This document shows, in pieces, positions 46,243 through 57,346 of a DNA stretch of 64,000 nt. The position numbers were made by a program, and so were the translations under genes. This DNA is from Seiridium cupressi. Its lineage: Eukaryota; Ascomycota; Sordariomycetes; Amphisphaeriales; Sporocadaceae. The stretch spans positions 248,001 through 312,000 of the forward strand of contig JARVKI010000013.1 in NCBI GenBank assembly GCA_036674765.1. The letters are read 5' to 3'. The notes under the pieces were generated by a model. The model was given only the letters and a program-made list of their open reading frames with translations. It was not told the origin of the DNA and did not search any database. Positions within the stretch are counted from its first letter, which is position 1; every line of letters begins with the position of its first letter.

Positions 46243-48090
46243 TCAGCAAGAAGTGGTATAAATGGATTTGCTTGATAATTCGTGAGGACCGACTGCGAAC
46301 CAGCGGTCTGATCCTGTGTTTCTGGCCTTGCGACACCTTCGATGTAATTCGATGTCCAGATGCCCAGCAGCGAAGTTCGATTGGATCTCGTCGATGTCCC
46401 ACGATATCGCGGGTCTCTCCGGCAATTCGGGTGCTTCCATAATTTCATAACTTTGCCGGTTGCCATTTGCGTTAATATGATTCCTCGACACGCTGCTATG
46501 GAGCTGTAAGCTATTTGAAGACGAGGTTGCTACCATAAGGCCGTTGTCAGTAGTTGAACGCCCTGAAGTATACGGCTGCGATGTTTGGACATTCGAGTCT
46601 CGATCATGAGGGTGAGAAAGTGATGGATGCCGGTTATCCAAGAGGCCTGCAGTGCCGCTCTCACGAAAAATTTCGAATATCATATCCAGCGCTCTGCGAA
46701 TGGCACTTTGCACCTCCTCGTTCGTGACTCCAGCTCTGGAGAGAAGTTCATGAGCGTCAAGTTCCTCTTGTACAATCGTCGGGCCACGCTGCTGGCTGAA
46801 CTCGTGCAACAGGCAAAAGTCCTGCGATCTGTCCAAATCCACATATATGGAAGTTGGTGGGGTGCGACCAGGAAATATAATTTTCCATATTCTACACCAT
46901 TGCTCTCTCTCCGTACCTCTGGCCTTCTTCTGGAGTTCCATACTCTGGGATGACCAGGTAGCATGGGTACATGCCGATGGGCATAACTCACAGAAGGTCT
47001 CCATGTGCTCGTTCCGGTCTCTCTCACTAGAGAAGGTTAAGCAGCACCGCTGGCAATAATACTTCGGGGTATGAGATCTGCGCATATGCTGTTTGACGTA
47101 GCTGATAGAAGTAAGCCGGTTCTTGAGGCACTTTGAATGCTTGGCTGGGTCAAATTTCCAGAATGGGCAAGCCAGGAACTCCAGCCTACCCGTGCCGTCA
47201 GGCAACTGCGTTCTAGGCCTTTTGGCATCCCTCTCGTCTCTTCCATCGCCATCTTCTCCTGAACTGTTGCTATCTTTGCGTTGACGCTTTATGGAATGGT
47301 TCGTTCCCGATGAGTTATTCGTGGTCTTACAGCTACTGGCTCTACCTCTACCCCCTGTAGCTTCCGTTGACGGCCGATATCTTGGATTCTCGGAGGCCTC
47401 TTCATTCCTGCTTTTCTGAAATCCAGCTATCAAACGAGAACACATGCTCTCAAGAGATTGAGAACTTGGGTTTCCATCGTTTTGGATCCTCGTGGTCTCG
47501 GAACTGATGGAGGCCGAGAAGGTACCGCTTTTAGAGGATGAGGCTGTGATCGATTCTAACGTAGAGAGTGGAGTATTCCAATTGGAGCCATCAAATGCTG
47601 CCAGTACACATTAGCTACTATGAACCTTAGTTGGAGGTCTTAGATTATATATTTACTTGGATCCGCGTATGAACAGACGACATGGCGACAACTCCACAGA
47701 TCAGCCTCACTGAATCCTCTGTATCTCGGATTTCCAATTGCATGGCTGCCTGGGTGCTTGGTGAGGTAAGCTGGGTCCCTGAAGAAGCCGGTTCTGTGCC
47801 AGTAGAACACACCGCCCATCCAATCAAACCACTTCCAATCCAATCCTAGATCCCTCGAGACGTACGCAATTTGCAACAATATGTGCTTTCTGGGCCGAGG
47901 CCGCATCCAAAGGGACGTCAAAGGAAACTTCGAGGCCAGTAAACTGCTCTATTCCAGAGAAAGTGGGATAGCTTTGGACGACCACAGGAACAACAGGATA
48001 GCCGAGAAATCTCTGCCATGATTCTTTATGACAAGAGTCTAACTGGTGACATCCCTCTGCGACTTCAAGCACGAAACCGACCACAGAAGA
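46243..48090 (-). CDS. C2H2-type zinc-finger protein, apparently frameshifted
   Basis: Main exon 47597-46243 carries CPFWKFDPAKHSKCL, VKQHMRRSHTPKYYCQRC, CLTFSSERDRNEHMETFCE and TEREQWCRIWKIIFPG, matching a large fungal family of unknown function with two non-tandem C2H2-like fingers. It joins upstream across intron 47656-47598 to an exon reading NPRYRGFSEADLWSCRHVV and, further up, LLQIAYVSRDLGLDWKWFDW. That frame does not continue: from about 47888 upstream the protein-like frame (VVGFVLEVAEGCHQLDSCHK, GLEVSFDVP) is shifted by one base at an A/T run. At the 3' end an overlapping frame (to 46053) reads FDFEFMQWENILTTA and may be the original C-terminus. The start codon is not resolved. Either two sequencing errors or a decaying gene; one alternative is two neighbouring genes. 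Confidence 0.55.
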
Positions 48091-48253
48091 CTGGAAGACT
48101 CCCAACCCGAGTATATAGGCAGGGTTAGCATAGTCGTGCAAGAGTTCAAGAGATAGTGTACTACGAGTCGAATAGGATCTTTGATCTTTTACGGGACTTT
48201 TCTTACCACCGAATTAGGTACATCTAATGCCAGAGAGTGCAGTCCCAGATAAA

Positions 48254-48266
48254 CCCCCCCCCCCCC
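48254..48266. repeat. C13 homopolymer just upstream of the small gene at 48281
   Basis: Thirteen consecutive C bases about 15 bases before the ATG of the next feature, in the divergent space between it and the C2H2 gene. Prone to length change and to sequencing error. Confidence 0.9.
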
Positions 48267-48280
48267 TCTGTCATCTAGCC

Positions 48281-48561
48281 ATGTCCTCCAGGACAAACTA
48301 TTCCTCGGGGTCGACTAGCGACCGCAAGTGAGTTCACGGTTATGCTCCGTCTACCAAAATGAACTAATATTCCTAAGGAACAGAAGACACAAAGATCGTG
48401 TGATGTTCGACAAGTATCTCAAAAGCTCGCCTGAAGTCACCGAGAGATGCTTGTCGGACTCAAGAACGACGGGGAAACACCGGGGCACGAAGGAGGAGAA
48501 GAAGATGAAGGGGTACATTGACGACTGGGAGCGCTCTTGGAAGGAAGCACAGCACAAATGA
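48281..48561 (+). CDS. Small two-exon gene of unknown function, 76 aa
   Basis: Exons 48281-48327 and 48378-48561 are joined by a 50-base intron (GTGAGT donor, ACTAAT branch-like site, CCTAAG acceptor). The spliced protein starts MSSRTNYSSGSTSDRK and continues NRRHKDRVMFDKYLKSSPEV, then a basic, helix-prone tail (GTKEEKKMKGYIDDWERSWKEAQ). No signal peptide or membrane helix. No family recognised. Support comes from the in-frame splice that adds a Ser-rich N-terminus with a good start and from the charged helical C-terminus; there is no homology evidence. It could be a random frame. Confidence 0.45.
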
Positions 48562-49951
48562 TTCTGTTCTTTTCGGACCCTGTTTGCCTCGGTTCTAGCT
48601 AGAATACGACTGATGGAAGGCTGCTATGACAATACACGTGTTACTACTTCCCATAACACAGATAGTGCATTCTCATGGTGATTTCTAATCCTCCTATAAT
48701 CGCTCAGCGTCTCCAATATGCAGGAAGCGTAATAGGTAATGCAAGGTACCGCTTTAGTTAGGCCCTCACCCAGATCTTTGAGCCAGGCAACGCACCAACT
48801 TGAACACAACCCACGCGACACTCTATAACGTAGGACCATTTGCTAGTGATATTTTCGAGTGGAGATTCAATCATGGCAGAATTTCCCTACATAAGTCACT
48901 GTCAGCTCCAATTAGCATATCGCCAATGCCACTTGTCTTTTCTGTGAAACTTCGTGCCTGCACTAATGGATGGTATTCATCACTTTTTCACCCATAGTTT
49001 AGGCCCAGGACTATATTTTGCTTGGGTTCTGCGCAGCTTAACTATACTTGGGCTTCGATCCCTAAGCGACCGTAAGCCAGTTTCAACTTCAGTGCGGCTA
49101 AACCTGTTTTGAAACGGGCGAACTATGGTATCAAGGACACTCCATGAGGTTCCGAGGCAGCTGCTGACTAACACGTAATCACATTATCTACATAAGCATT
49201 CAAAGTTGGAGTCCACATTGCGTGCCATGTCAAAAAGATCTATGATATGCGCACGCCATAAACCAGGATATGTTATATAAGGTAGTAGGTATATTCATGC
49301 ATGGTTTCGCACGTGATGGTACTAAGTAAGTGGTCGGATTCATGCCTATCCATTGGCTACCTCAAGAGCTTGTCAACCGCAACCGCAGTCGATGAAAACT
49401 AAAATCAATCCATTGTCTCTGCTCCTACCACTCGTCGGGTTGTTCCAGACTTATTCGCGTCCATTTCCTGCCTGCAGGCGTTCATTTGGTGTAAATTCCC
49501 GTCCGGGTTTAGCAGGGACGTCCTGCGGGCACTTTTGAAAATTGCTCGGGCGGAGGTTACACCGGCAAACACCAAAAGATTCCGGATCCAGCAGAACTGC
49601 CCCGTATTCTACCAGCTTCACATACGATTAGAATAGACTAGCTCGCACGTTGAACAAAAAAGTCTCCGGGATTGCTTTTGTTTTTAACTGAGGCGGATAG
49701 TTGTCGAACATGATTTGTCACCTTAGCTATGGCGTGGTGCCCTCTTATAAGTGGAATGGGATGCAGTATAAAAGACTAGTACTGGAACATGATGGTTTAC
49801 GGTGGGAAATCTTGTGAGATAGATTTATAGATGGCTTTTATCATACCTTATTAAACGCACTTCTCAACGTCTTAAATTTCAACCTCGACTCCTATCCTTC
49901 TTAGACAGTTAAGTACACCTACCTGCCTTAGCATCCGTCCCCATAGCCACA
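48562..49951. other. 1.4-kb intergenic region without a recognised gene
   Basis: Between the small gene and the dehydrogenase. AT-rich in places; includes the dehydrogenase promoter at its right end. No supported feature; a tRNA-B-box-like GCTTCGATCC near 49053 lacks the rest of a tRNA. Confidence 0.35.
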
Positions 49952-51303
49952 ATGACAGGTATGTTGTATCAAACCTACATGAAGTTTTCCCCCATATCTC
50001 TCCCTGCGCCGAATGTCTTCTCAGGGCAGACCGCTGTCGTAACCGGCGGCACAAGTGGTCTGGGGCTCGCATCAGCAGCCCATTTGATCAACCTCGGCGC
50101 AACAGAGGTCATCATCTCGAGCCGCAACCCATCTCGCTCTCGGAAAGCACTAGAAGAGCTCGAAAAGATCACTGGGGGCAAAAGCAAGGACAAAGTCCGA
50201 GTCCTGGAGCTGGACATGGTTAGCTACGCCAGTGTCGTCGAGTTCGCCAAGAAGGTCAAAGAGATCAGGACGGGAAACGGTGGCGTTGACATCGTGATTC
50301 TGAACGCGGGCACGATTGGTGTCGAACCAAAGATCACAGCGGAAGGATGGTAAGTTTTCGCCCAAACCTTCCTCTCGCTGCTTCCTTCCTAAGAACAAGG
50401 CACCACAAAGTACCAAAGCTAAGATGTCTGATGTAGGGAACAAAACATACAAGTCAACACCCTCTCGACGACCCTCCTCGCGGTACTCCTCCTACCACAC
50501 ATGAAAGCCGAACGCGCCAACCGCTCCTCGCCCGCCCACCTGAGCATCGTTGGCTCGATGCGCTTCGCCGACCCGAACATAAGCGAGTGGGCGAAATGGA
50601 CAACGGAAAAAGGCGAAGGCGTCCTCGAGCACCTCAGCAAGCCGGAGAACTGGTCCAGCGGAAACGCCATGTACGCAGGCACGAAGCTGCTAGTCACGTA
50701 CGCGTTACGGGAGTTAGTCGAGCGAGCAAGGGGCTCCGACGGACGGTAAGATATCCTCTGTGGCTTCGGATGGTCTCAAGAGGCAAGATAATTGCGTCGA
50801 AGTGATCGCTGACACGAGGGCAAATGCCCACAGCCCAGAAGTAATATTGAATACCCTCTGCCCGGGAATCGTCGCCACGGACTTGTCGCGAAACTTCAGG
50901 GATAAAGGAGCCGTTTTTATCGTTGCAATCTTCCTCTTCACTAGATTGTTTGGCAAGTCGCCCGAGAACGGTGCCAGAACATATATGGCCTCCGTGACTA
51001 CGACGGAAAGTGATCACGTAAGTGTCCTTCCCGCATGCGACCCCTACACAACTGCACAAAAGCTGATGGGTCCATTCGACCTTACAGGGCAGATTCGTTC
51101 AGTTCTACAAGAACGGGAAGCAATTGAAGTCGTAAGTAGTTTGCATATCTACGAGTCGCCTGAGCTGACTTGGCTCCAATAGTTTAGAGGACAAGGTTCT
51201 CACATCAGAGGTTGGACGTAGAATGCAGGCCCAAGTATGGAAAGAGATAACAGGAGAGCTTGTTGCCAAGGTCCCAGACACTAGAGAGTTCTTAGTGGTG
51301 TAG
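49952..51303 (+). CDS. Short-chain dehydrogenase/reductase (SDR)
   Basis: Five exons: 49952-50349, 50437-50745, 50834-51017, 51088-51131 and 51183-51303, giving 351 residues. The NAD(P)-binding turn TGGTSGLG is at 31-38, with SSRNPSRSR after beta 2 (Arg/Ser suggest NADPH). NAG is in ILNAGTIGV. The catalytic Ser173 (IVGSM) and Tyr212/Lys216 (YAGTK) are in place. PGIVATDL marks the usual loop after beta 6. A hydrophobic stretch follows (GAVFIVAIFLFTRLF), which may form a membrane contact. It resembles fungal SDRs of the retinol/WW-oxidoreductase type. No biosynthetic genes lie nearby, so the substrate is unknown. All four introns preserve frame. Confidence 0.88.
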
Positions 51304-51684
51304 GACAGATTGCCTTTGGCGGCAGCGCATACCATGGCGCCCTGGAGACATGATATTAGACATATGCTACTAGGAGGTCATACTTTCTTGTGCGAATATT
51401 CAGAGAATTGGTTGCGCTATTGTATTATATGACTGACTCAACACGAGCTTGTTTGGCTCCATTTATTATTGCCTCTCCTCCAAATTGATGGGGTGGCACG
51501 CTGATAATTTCGGTTGTCTTAACATCATGAGCTTGACCTTTTCAAGCCCTAGTCGCATGAGGACTGGACCCCAACGATTGATGTCGTAGCGATCATGTTG
51601 ACCCTAGCTATGAGCCGGACCACGATACAATGAGATAACAACCAATCAATAAATACAACCCAAGCGTACTCGAGATGTGCCGGA
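51304..51684. other. Convergent 3' region (SDR / ATE1)
   Basis: About 380 bases holding two 3' ends. Nothing else seen. Confidence 0.4.
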
Positions 51685-53247
51685 TCAACGGCGGAAGTCC
51701 AACGCCCACTGAAGCAGAAGTTCAGGCCCAGTAGCAGCAACAAGTTCCGCGATCATCCCCTTTGCCGTTTTCGAATCAGTAATGTCCTCGTCCTCCCACT
51801 CAAACAGGTTACTGGCGGATATGACCCCTTGCTTGAGGCGAACAGGAATGATGTCTATTGGAACTTGTCGCAAAATCTCCATTGAAGCCAAGCCGGGCAT
51901 ATTGCTCTTCAACAGTGGTTTGTCGTCATCTTCTTCCTCTTCTTCTTCCTCTTCATCATCATCATCATCATCATCATCCCCTTCATCTCCTTCTTTATCT
52001 TTATCAGAAGCCGATGGGCGCTCAAGATCCGTCGACGTATCCTCAGTTCCAGTTTGGTCCTCGATCGGATGCTGCGAAGGATCAGAGAGATGTAAATACC
52101 CTTTACCATCAAACAACTTCAGGACTTCACTGTCTAGGGGTACCCAGGCATGTCGGTCGGGATCGAGCACATATTGTGGCTTGAAGTCGATCTTGTACCT
52201 CATTTTTGGACAGGTATGAATGTAGAATCCTGAATACCAGTACCGGTAACCCTTCTCAGCAGCCAACGCAATCTCGTGCAAGGCCCCCAGCTTGCCCGGC
52301 TGGAGTTTGTGTATAGACTCGTGGTAGAGGAAGTACTTAGCGCTCACGCATTCTGGTAATAAATCCAGAACGCCAACAGCAACCAATTTACCATCGAGTC
52401 GGTAACACTGGTGAAAAGACCCCAACAGCTTGTCTTCGCCAGTCGGTGATCTGGCCACTTCACCCCGTAATGGCGATTCACAAAGAAATCGTTTGAAACC
52501 ATCGCGAGATATGTCCGACGGGGTTTCTCGATGGACAATGCGTTGGTAATTCTCAAATACCACATACTTTTCCTCGGTGAAAGTGTCGGGTTCCAGCGTG
52601 ACCTCGAAAGTATGAGCTGGCCTTGGCGGAGTCTTCAACGAGGGCGTCTCCGCCTCGTGGATTCTCTCGACCAGGTTGAACTCATGATCCCGTCTCTTGG
52701 ACTCTTCGCGTGACTTAGGGTAAAGACGAGCAGCCTCCTTGATGTATTCATCGCCAAGCACGTATTTGTTGAAACGGTTGATGGCTGAACGTTGGTCCTT
52801 CGAAACTTGAACGCGAGTCGAGTCAAGCCGCAGGGTGTAATGAGGGCAGCACGAATCACGCTGGTTTGGTCTGTAAAGTAGACGTCCGGAGCGCCTCCAG
52901 CAGCGATCTATCAATGACTGATAGAAAGCAGGGCTCATAGAAGTCGCACGCACATAGAATGAATGACCTACTCAGGAGAAATTAATCAGATTTGCCTCTT
53001 CATCGAATAGATCAAAAGCGGCGAGTTCAGGTAAGAGAGGGCAGTGCCATCTCCGCCAGAAGTGCGATATGCCATGCCAGCCCCGAAGACGAGGATGCGG
53101 ACCAGCCTTGGGTACCCATCATAGACGCAGCTGGTATCGGAGATGTGACAAGGTGCGAACTATGATCTGTTACACGGGTTTCTGTAGACTGACCGGTCTG
53201 AGGAGCACGCCGGCGGCAATAACCGCAGGTAGATGATGATCTATAAC
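51685..53247 (-). CDS. ATE1: Arginyl-tRNA-protein transferase ATE1 (first exon not resolved)
   Basis: Two clear exons, 53247-53194 and 52967-51685, encode about 445 residues. The N-terminal ATE domain has GYRSSSTCGYCRRR, with the Cys-x-x-Cys pair, and then FYVRATSMSPAFYQSLIDRCWRRSGRLLY and RDSCCPHYT, with the second Cys pair. The C-terminal GNAT-like domain has GSFHQCYRLDGKLVAVGVLD, YFLYHESIHKL, GYRYWYSGFYIHTCPKMRYK and PQYVLDP. ATE1 attaches Arg to N-terminal Asp, Glu or oxidised Cys, creating N-degrons. An acidic run of about 22 Asp/Glu is inserted near the C-terminus. The real start codon must lie in a further exon upstream; no ATG in frame fits within 200 bases, and none of the nearby donors gives the right phase. 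Confidence 0.9.
51924..51992. repeat. Trinucleotide repeat (Asp/Glu codons) inside ATE1
   Basis: Runs of TTC/CTC and ATC on the plus strand read as GAA/GAG and GAT/GAC codons in ATE1, giving a block of eight Asp, eight Glu and three Asp. A coding microsatellite, likely variable in length between strains. Confidence 0.9.
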
Positions 53248-56200
53248 CTGTAGCAGACTGGTTAGAACACGGGATCAATGATACATGGAGGATGTTAGCA
53301 AGGGAAGCACATGTGCTGCGGCTAAAGTACCATGCTTAGAGCAAAGTCCAGCCTCTTCACGGCAAATAGAGTTTACCACTCGATGAACTCCACGATGGCT
53401 TCACCGTAAGCGTCGCTGCACGCTTTTTTTGGGAATACAGAGCGCGATCCGGCTATTGGTGCCTCGTCGTGGTGACTTTGCCCATTGCCAGTCAAGTGGC
53501 AAAGCAAGACGAGCAGGCTGCCGCGTAACGGATATGGTGAGGTTTAAGTGATCGAGGGCGACGCAGTGCCCAGGCAAGACAAGCAAGACCAGCAATTTGG
53601 TAGCGGTTGCCGCAGACTACTGCACGGCTGCACAGCGACCAGGTCCCCACCAAAAGCCCCATGCAAGTGCGAATAGCCAACAACAATCACTAGATGCTGC
53701 ACGGGTTTGGACGGTTGGGTGAGGGATGTGCTTCAGGGCTAAGCAGGAAGCTGGGGAATGGGGCCAACAATAGCGGCCGACTCACCGATTGGTGTAAGGT
53801 ATGAAAATGCATCTTCAGGGGTCGTCTGCGGGCCAGGTGTAGCCATGATGCTTGTAACGAGGTCAGGCGGATTGCTGCTGTACCGCTCGAAGTCGAGATA
53901 TACCGCGAGGTCAGAGTGACATCCAAAAGATCCTTGGGGGTTTCTGCTGGACGACCGATGCCTATTGAGACTTTATGACGGCTCTCGTGCGTTCACCCAA
54001 GGCTGCCAGCGAGTTGGAAAGCTCTAGTTCTGCCGGCTGAGTGAGCCGCCACGCGGAAGAGCGTCCACGTCCGACCTAGAGTGCAAGCTGGGTACAGCCA
54101 GCAATGTATGCAGTGTATGGATGAGATGGGGTAAAGGTACACAATGTTGGCTAGACCGGTCCCGAGTCTTTTGCCCAACCCAGGCGGCGGAATCGTTCGT
54201 GATGTTGAAACGAGGGGTTGACTATACAAAGAGTGGGCGACAAATTAAGGCCGGCGGAAAAGATGCTAGTTTAGCTGGCAGCTTGCCCACCAATGGATCC
54301 GAAGAAGTTCTTGGTGTGTCGGATGTTTGTGCGATGTTGGCGCTCTCCCGACGGGGGCGGAGAATATTCAGTGGCCATCAAAGGGTTTTGACAGAAAAGC
54401 AAATCATGTGCTGAATGCTCCTGCCTGAGCCTGGAGATCTGGCCTAAGTGCGGATTGAACCTGATAGGACTGGTCAATCCCGTTCGTTGAATGTAGCTCA
54501 CAGCTCGTACATAGCCTGCATCATGCAGGAGCCGCGCCCCGAACGAGCCTTTTCCAATGGCCGTGTAACATGGTCTCGTTGGTCTGACTGGCAGATATAG
54601 AGTTTCATGACCACAGGTTCGGCAGCAACAGAACTAAGGTCGTCAACGACCATCCAAGATGGTGTCATCTGCTAAGTGTAGATGCGCCGTTGGGTGTCAA
54701 TCATATTCCGAAATCGATGGATCTCCTAATAAGCGACCCCGCGATCTGCCCCTCCTTGGACTACACAGATCTACTCAATACTTCAGATAACAGCCCAAGT
54801 CTAAGAATCGTTCGTTTTACCCCTTCCTCCGGGCAGGGCGATCAACATTTTTGTGCAAGCATACCCCCGAGGGTTTTGCCAGGCTTGTCGTTCCAAATTC
54901 GGGCCACACACATATCAAGTCTGGGAGTCAAAAAGGGTCAGGATGTACTTGGGCTCGCATGTCCACAAATGCATTAGACGGTGGGGGTACACAGGTCAAC
55001 CCGCAGGAAATGACTAAATTCTGTGTTTACTCTGATGCTGTTAAATCCCCGGTCTGGTGGCAGGAGGATGAGCATGCACCGGATCTCGCGAGGCCTGCAT
55101 GCAAATGCAACGGTTCCAGAAGGGATAATACTCGCTGCTGGGCTTGTAAGTCAAAGCACTTAGTTATATGAAGCCATCGTCTGCCGAGACCCATGTTCCA
55201 TTGGTGAAATTGGCGGAAACGAGAGAATGCATATGCAGGAATACCGTATTGGACACTCAGCCCGAACGTGGTAACCCGAATGACTGATCCCATCCATGAT
55301 GCTACGCATAAGGATTGCTTCAGACTGGCATCATTCTTGTAGTAGCACGCAAGGGGACCTTCACCCCAGCTTCAGCTTGCATCAGCTTGCAGACGAACCA
55401 GGTACAATGTAGGCAACGTCGGTATCATATGTGCAGCCAGTTGGTGGTATGCACCTAAACGGAACAATCTTGTCCTTCTGTCTGATGTAGGACCTGTCCA
55501 TGTATGTATCTCGTACCTCGACAAGGTTCTGTCTGGATGATGCAATACAGTGGAGTGCAGTGATGCACTTAGACGTGACGCGATCCCGTCGCTAGGAATT
55601 TTTCTCCATGCGCGCCGCTGAATTATCACGCTCTCAAACCAAATTCCCACTCTTCCCCTCCTTCACTTTGGGCCGTGGCCGTGGCCCACGTCTTCAGGGC
55701 TCACACCTGGTTGCTGCCATGAGACGACGGGTTCCGCTTCCTCCATCGAGTAGTGTCACACTCTGGTGCATATACACACACACACACACACGCACACGTA
55801 CGGTACATACATACATTCACACACACGAGTGCAAGTACACAAGAAGCTGGACCCGATGGAGCCTTGACTTTTGGGGCTCAGGCTAACGGAGCTTGCCCTG
55901 GCACTGTCGCTCAGTAGGGCCTTGGTAGGTACCTCCTAGTATAAAGTCCAACTCTAATTTCCTTGAGTTCTGCCCCTCCATCCTACTATGGCACGAGACA
56001 CGCATCCGTACTCTGGCCCCCAGAGCGCTCAGCTCCGACCGCAGTACCTGCCTTGCCCTCTGACTCTCTGTCGCCGTCGGAATCATAAACCTTCTCGGTG
56101 ATCTATAATCCTCTCGATCCCCTTCCCAAATACCTGCGCACATCCAGCTTCGGCTCCGGTACTTCTTCTTGTGGTGCCTGCCCAACAAAGGGAGAGAGGC

Positions 56201-56771
56201 CCTTGTGTCGACAGTCTGCCCCGCAGTCAACTCCTGGTCCTCCCGCTCCCTCGACGTAGCACTCAATTTTTTTGCAACCAAAAAAAAAAAAGTCCCCGAA
56301 TCGCCGTGTCTGGCTTTCAGCGGCAACCAGGAGGCGCCATTACTCGACTCACGCGGTTTCGACTGCATACAAGTCTTTCAGTTGGCTGTTGCAATAACAC
56401 CATTTGTGTCCATGTGGATGCAGCAGAGCCCCAGCACCTCACATCATTCCTTTCCCTACCCAAGGTCGCCTGACAAGAATCGTACGCCAATTCAGTCGCG
56501 CATTGAGCTGCCATAAGCTCTGTCGCATCGCGAATCAGTACGCGGTACTTTCAGCAACCGGGACCACTCGAGCTGCAGACCTTCTCACTCCTTCGACGAC
56601 ATCTTCGATCATGCAGCTGGACAGTCTTTGAGCGAAAATTCTCTCCAGCTATAGCCGGTTGGTGAAGCGCTCCTACCTGAACGTATCTTAGTCGGCCTTC
56701 CTCAGTTGCCTTACCCCAGCTAGTCAGTGAAAAGATTGGTTCGGATCTATAACCACCCCTCAATTTACGAG
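53248..56771. other. 3.5-kb gene-poor region upstream of ATE1 and APS1
   Basis: The longest gap in the window. It should contain the missing ATE1 5' exon, both promoters and a long APS1 leader. The right end (55900-56770) is pyrimidine-rich with a 12-base A run near 56280, common in fungal promoters. Open frames up to 160 codons are compositionally random. No gene supported. Confidence 0.4.
55774..55791. repeat. (AC)9 microsatellite
   Basis: Nine AC units followed by an imperfect CA/TACA-rich tail to about 55828. Intergenic, upstream of APS1. Confidence 0.9.
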
Positions 56772-57346
56772 ATGGCGTCTGGCTCGTCGTCGCACGGCCG
56801 CTCCATGGAGTCTCGTACGGGGAGAAGCAAGCAGCGTAAGTACTTGCTCATTCCCGTTACACTGCTTCCGAGGCATCCAATCGCTTTGACCCCCAGACCA
56901 GCTGACCAATCTGCTTGGTAGGCTATAACGCAAAAGGTGACCGCTTGGTTGCTGGCGTCGTTCCCCTCACCGAGGACAAGACCTACGTTCTCCTCATCCA
57001 GTCGACTCGAAGAAAGGGGTGGGTTCTTCCCAAAGGAGGCTGGGAAACCGACGAGGACATCATGGAGGCAGCTGCCCGTGAGGCCTGGGAAGAGGCAGGC
57101 ATATCGATCCAGATTGATTATGATCTGGGCGAAATCACCGAATCGCGGCCCCCAAAGAAGTCTTCTAAGGACTCAAGCAAGTCCCTGTACCATTTTTACG
57201 AAGCAACTGTGGTCAAGGAAGAGGTTGAATGGCCGGAGAAGCACAAGCGGGAACGACGATGGTTCGCTTTCCCCGAGGCCAAGGATGCTCTTTCCGCGCG
57301 CCCAGAGCTCTTGGAGGCCTTGACTCGATCAACCATAAAGCGGTAG
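56772..57346 (+). CDS. APS1: Diphosphoinositol polyphosphate phosphohydrolase (Nudix, Aps1/DIPP)
   Basis: Exons 56772-56835 and 56922-57346 (86-base intron) encode 162 residues. The Nudix box is complete: Gly60, then Glu66, then REAWEEAGI at 74-82. It is preceded by RKGWVLPKGGWE, typical of DIPP enzymes, and the body starts NAKGDRLVAGVVPL. Aps1/Ddp1 enzymes hydrolyse diphosphoinositol phosphates such as IP7 and IP8 and also diadenosine polyphosphates. This is notable because NUC-2 in the same window has an SPX domain, which senses inositol pyrophosphates; the two are 37 kb apart, so a link is functional at most. The N-terminus is Ser/Arg-rich. A very long leader may precede the start. Confidence 0.92.

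Noticed and set aside
49040..49075. tRNA B-box-like sequence (GCTTCGATCC)
   Set aside because: No matching acceptor stem, anticodon arm or A box can be drawn around it.
44146..53247. Biosynthetic gene cluster around the short-chain dehydrogenase
   Set aside because: Neighbours are housekeeping genes (RRP42, ATE1) with no synthase, P450, transporter or pathway regulator alongside.
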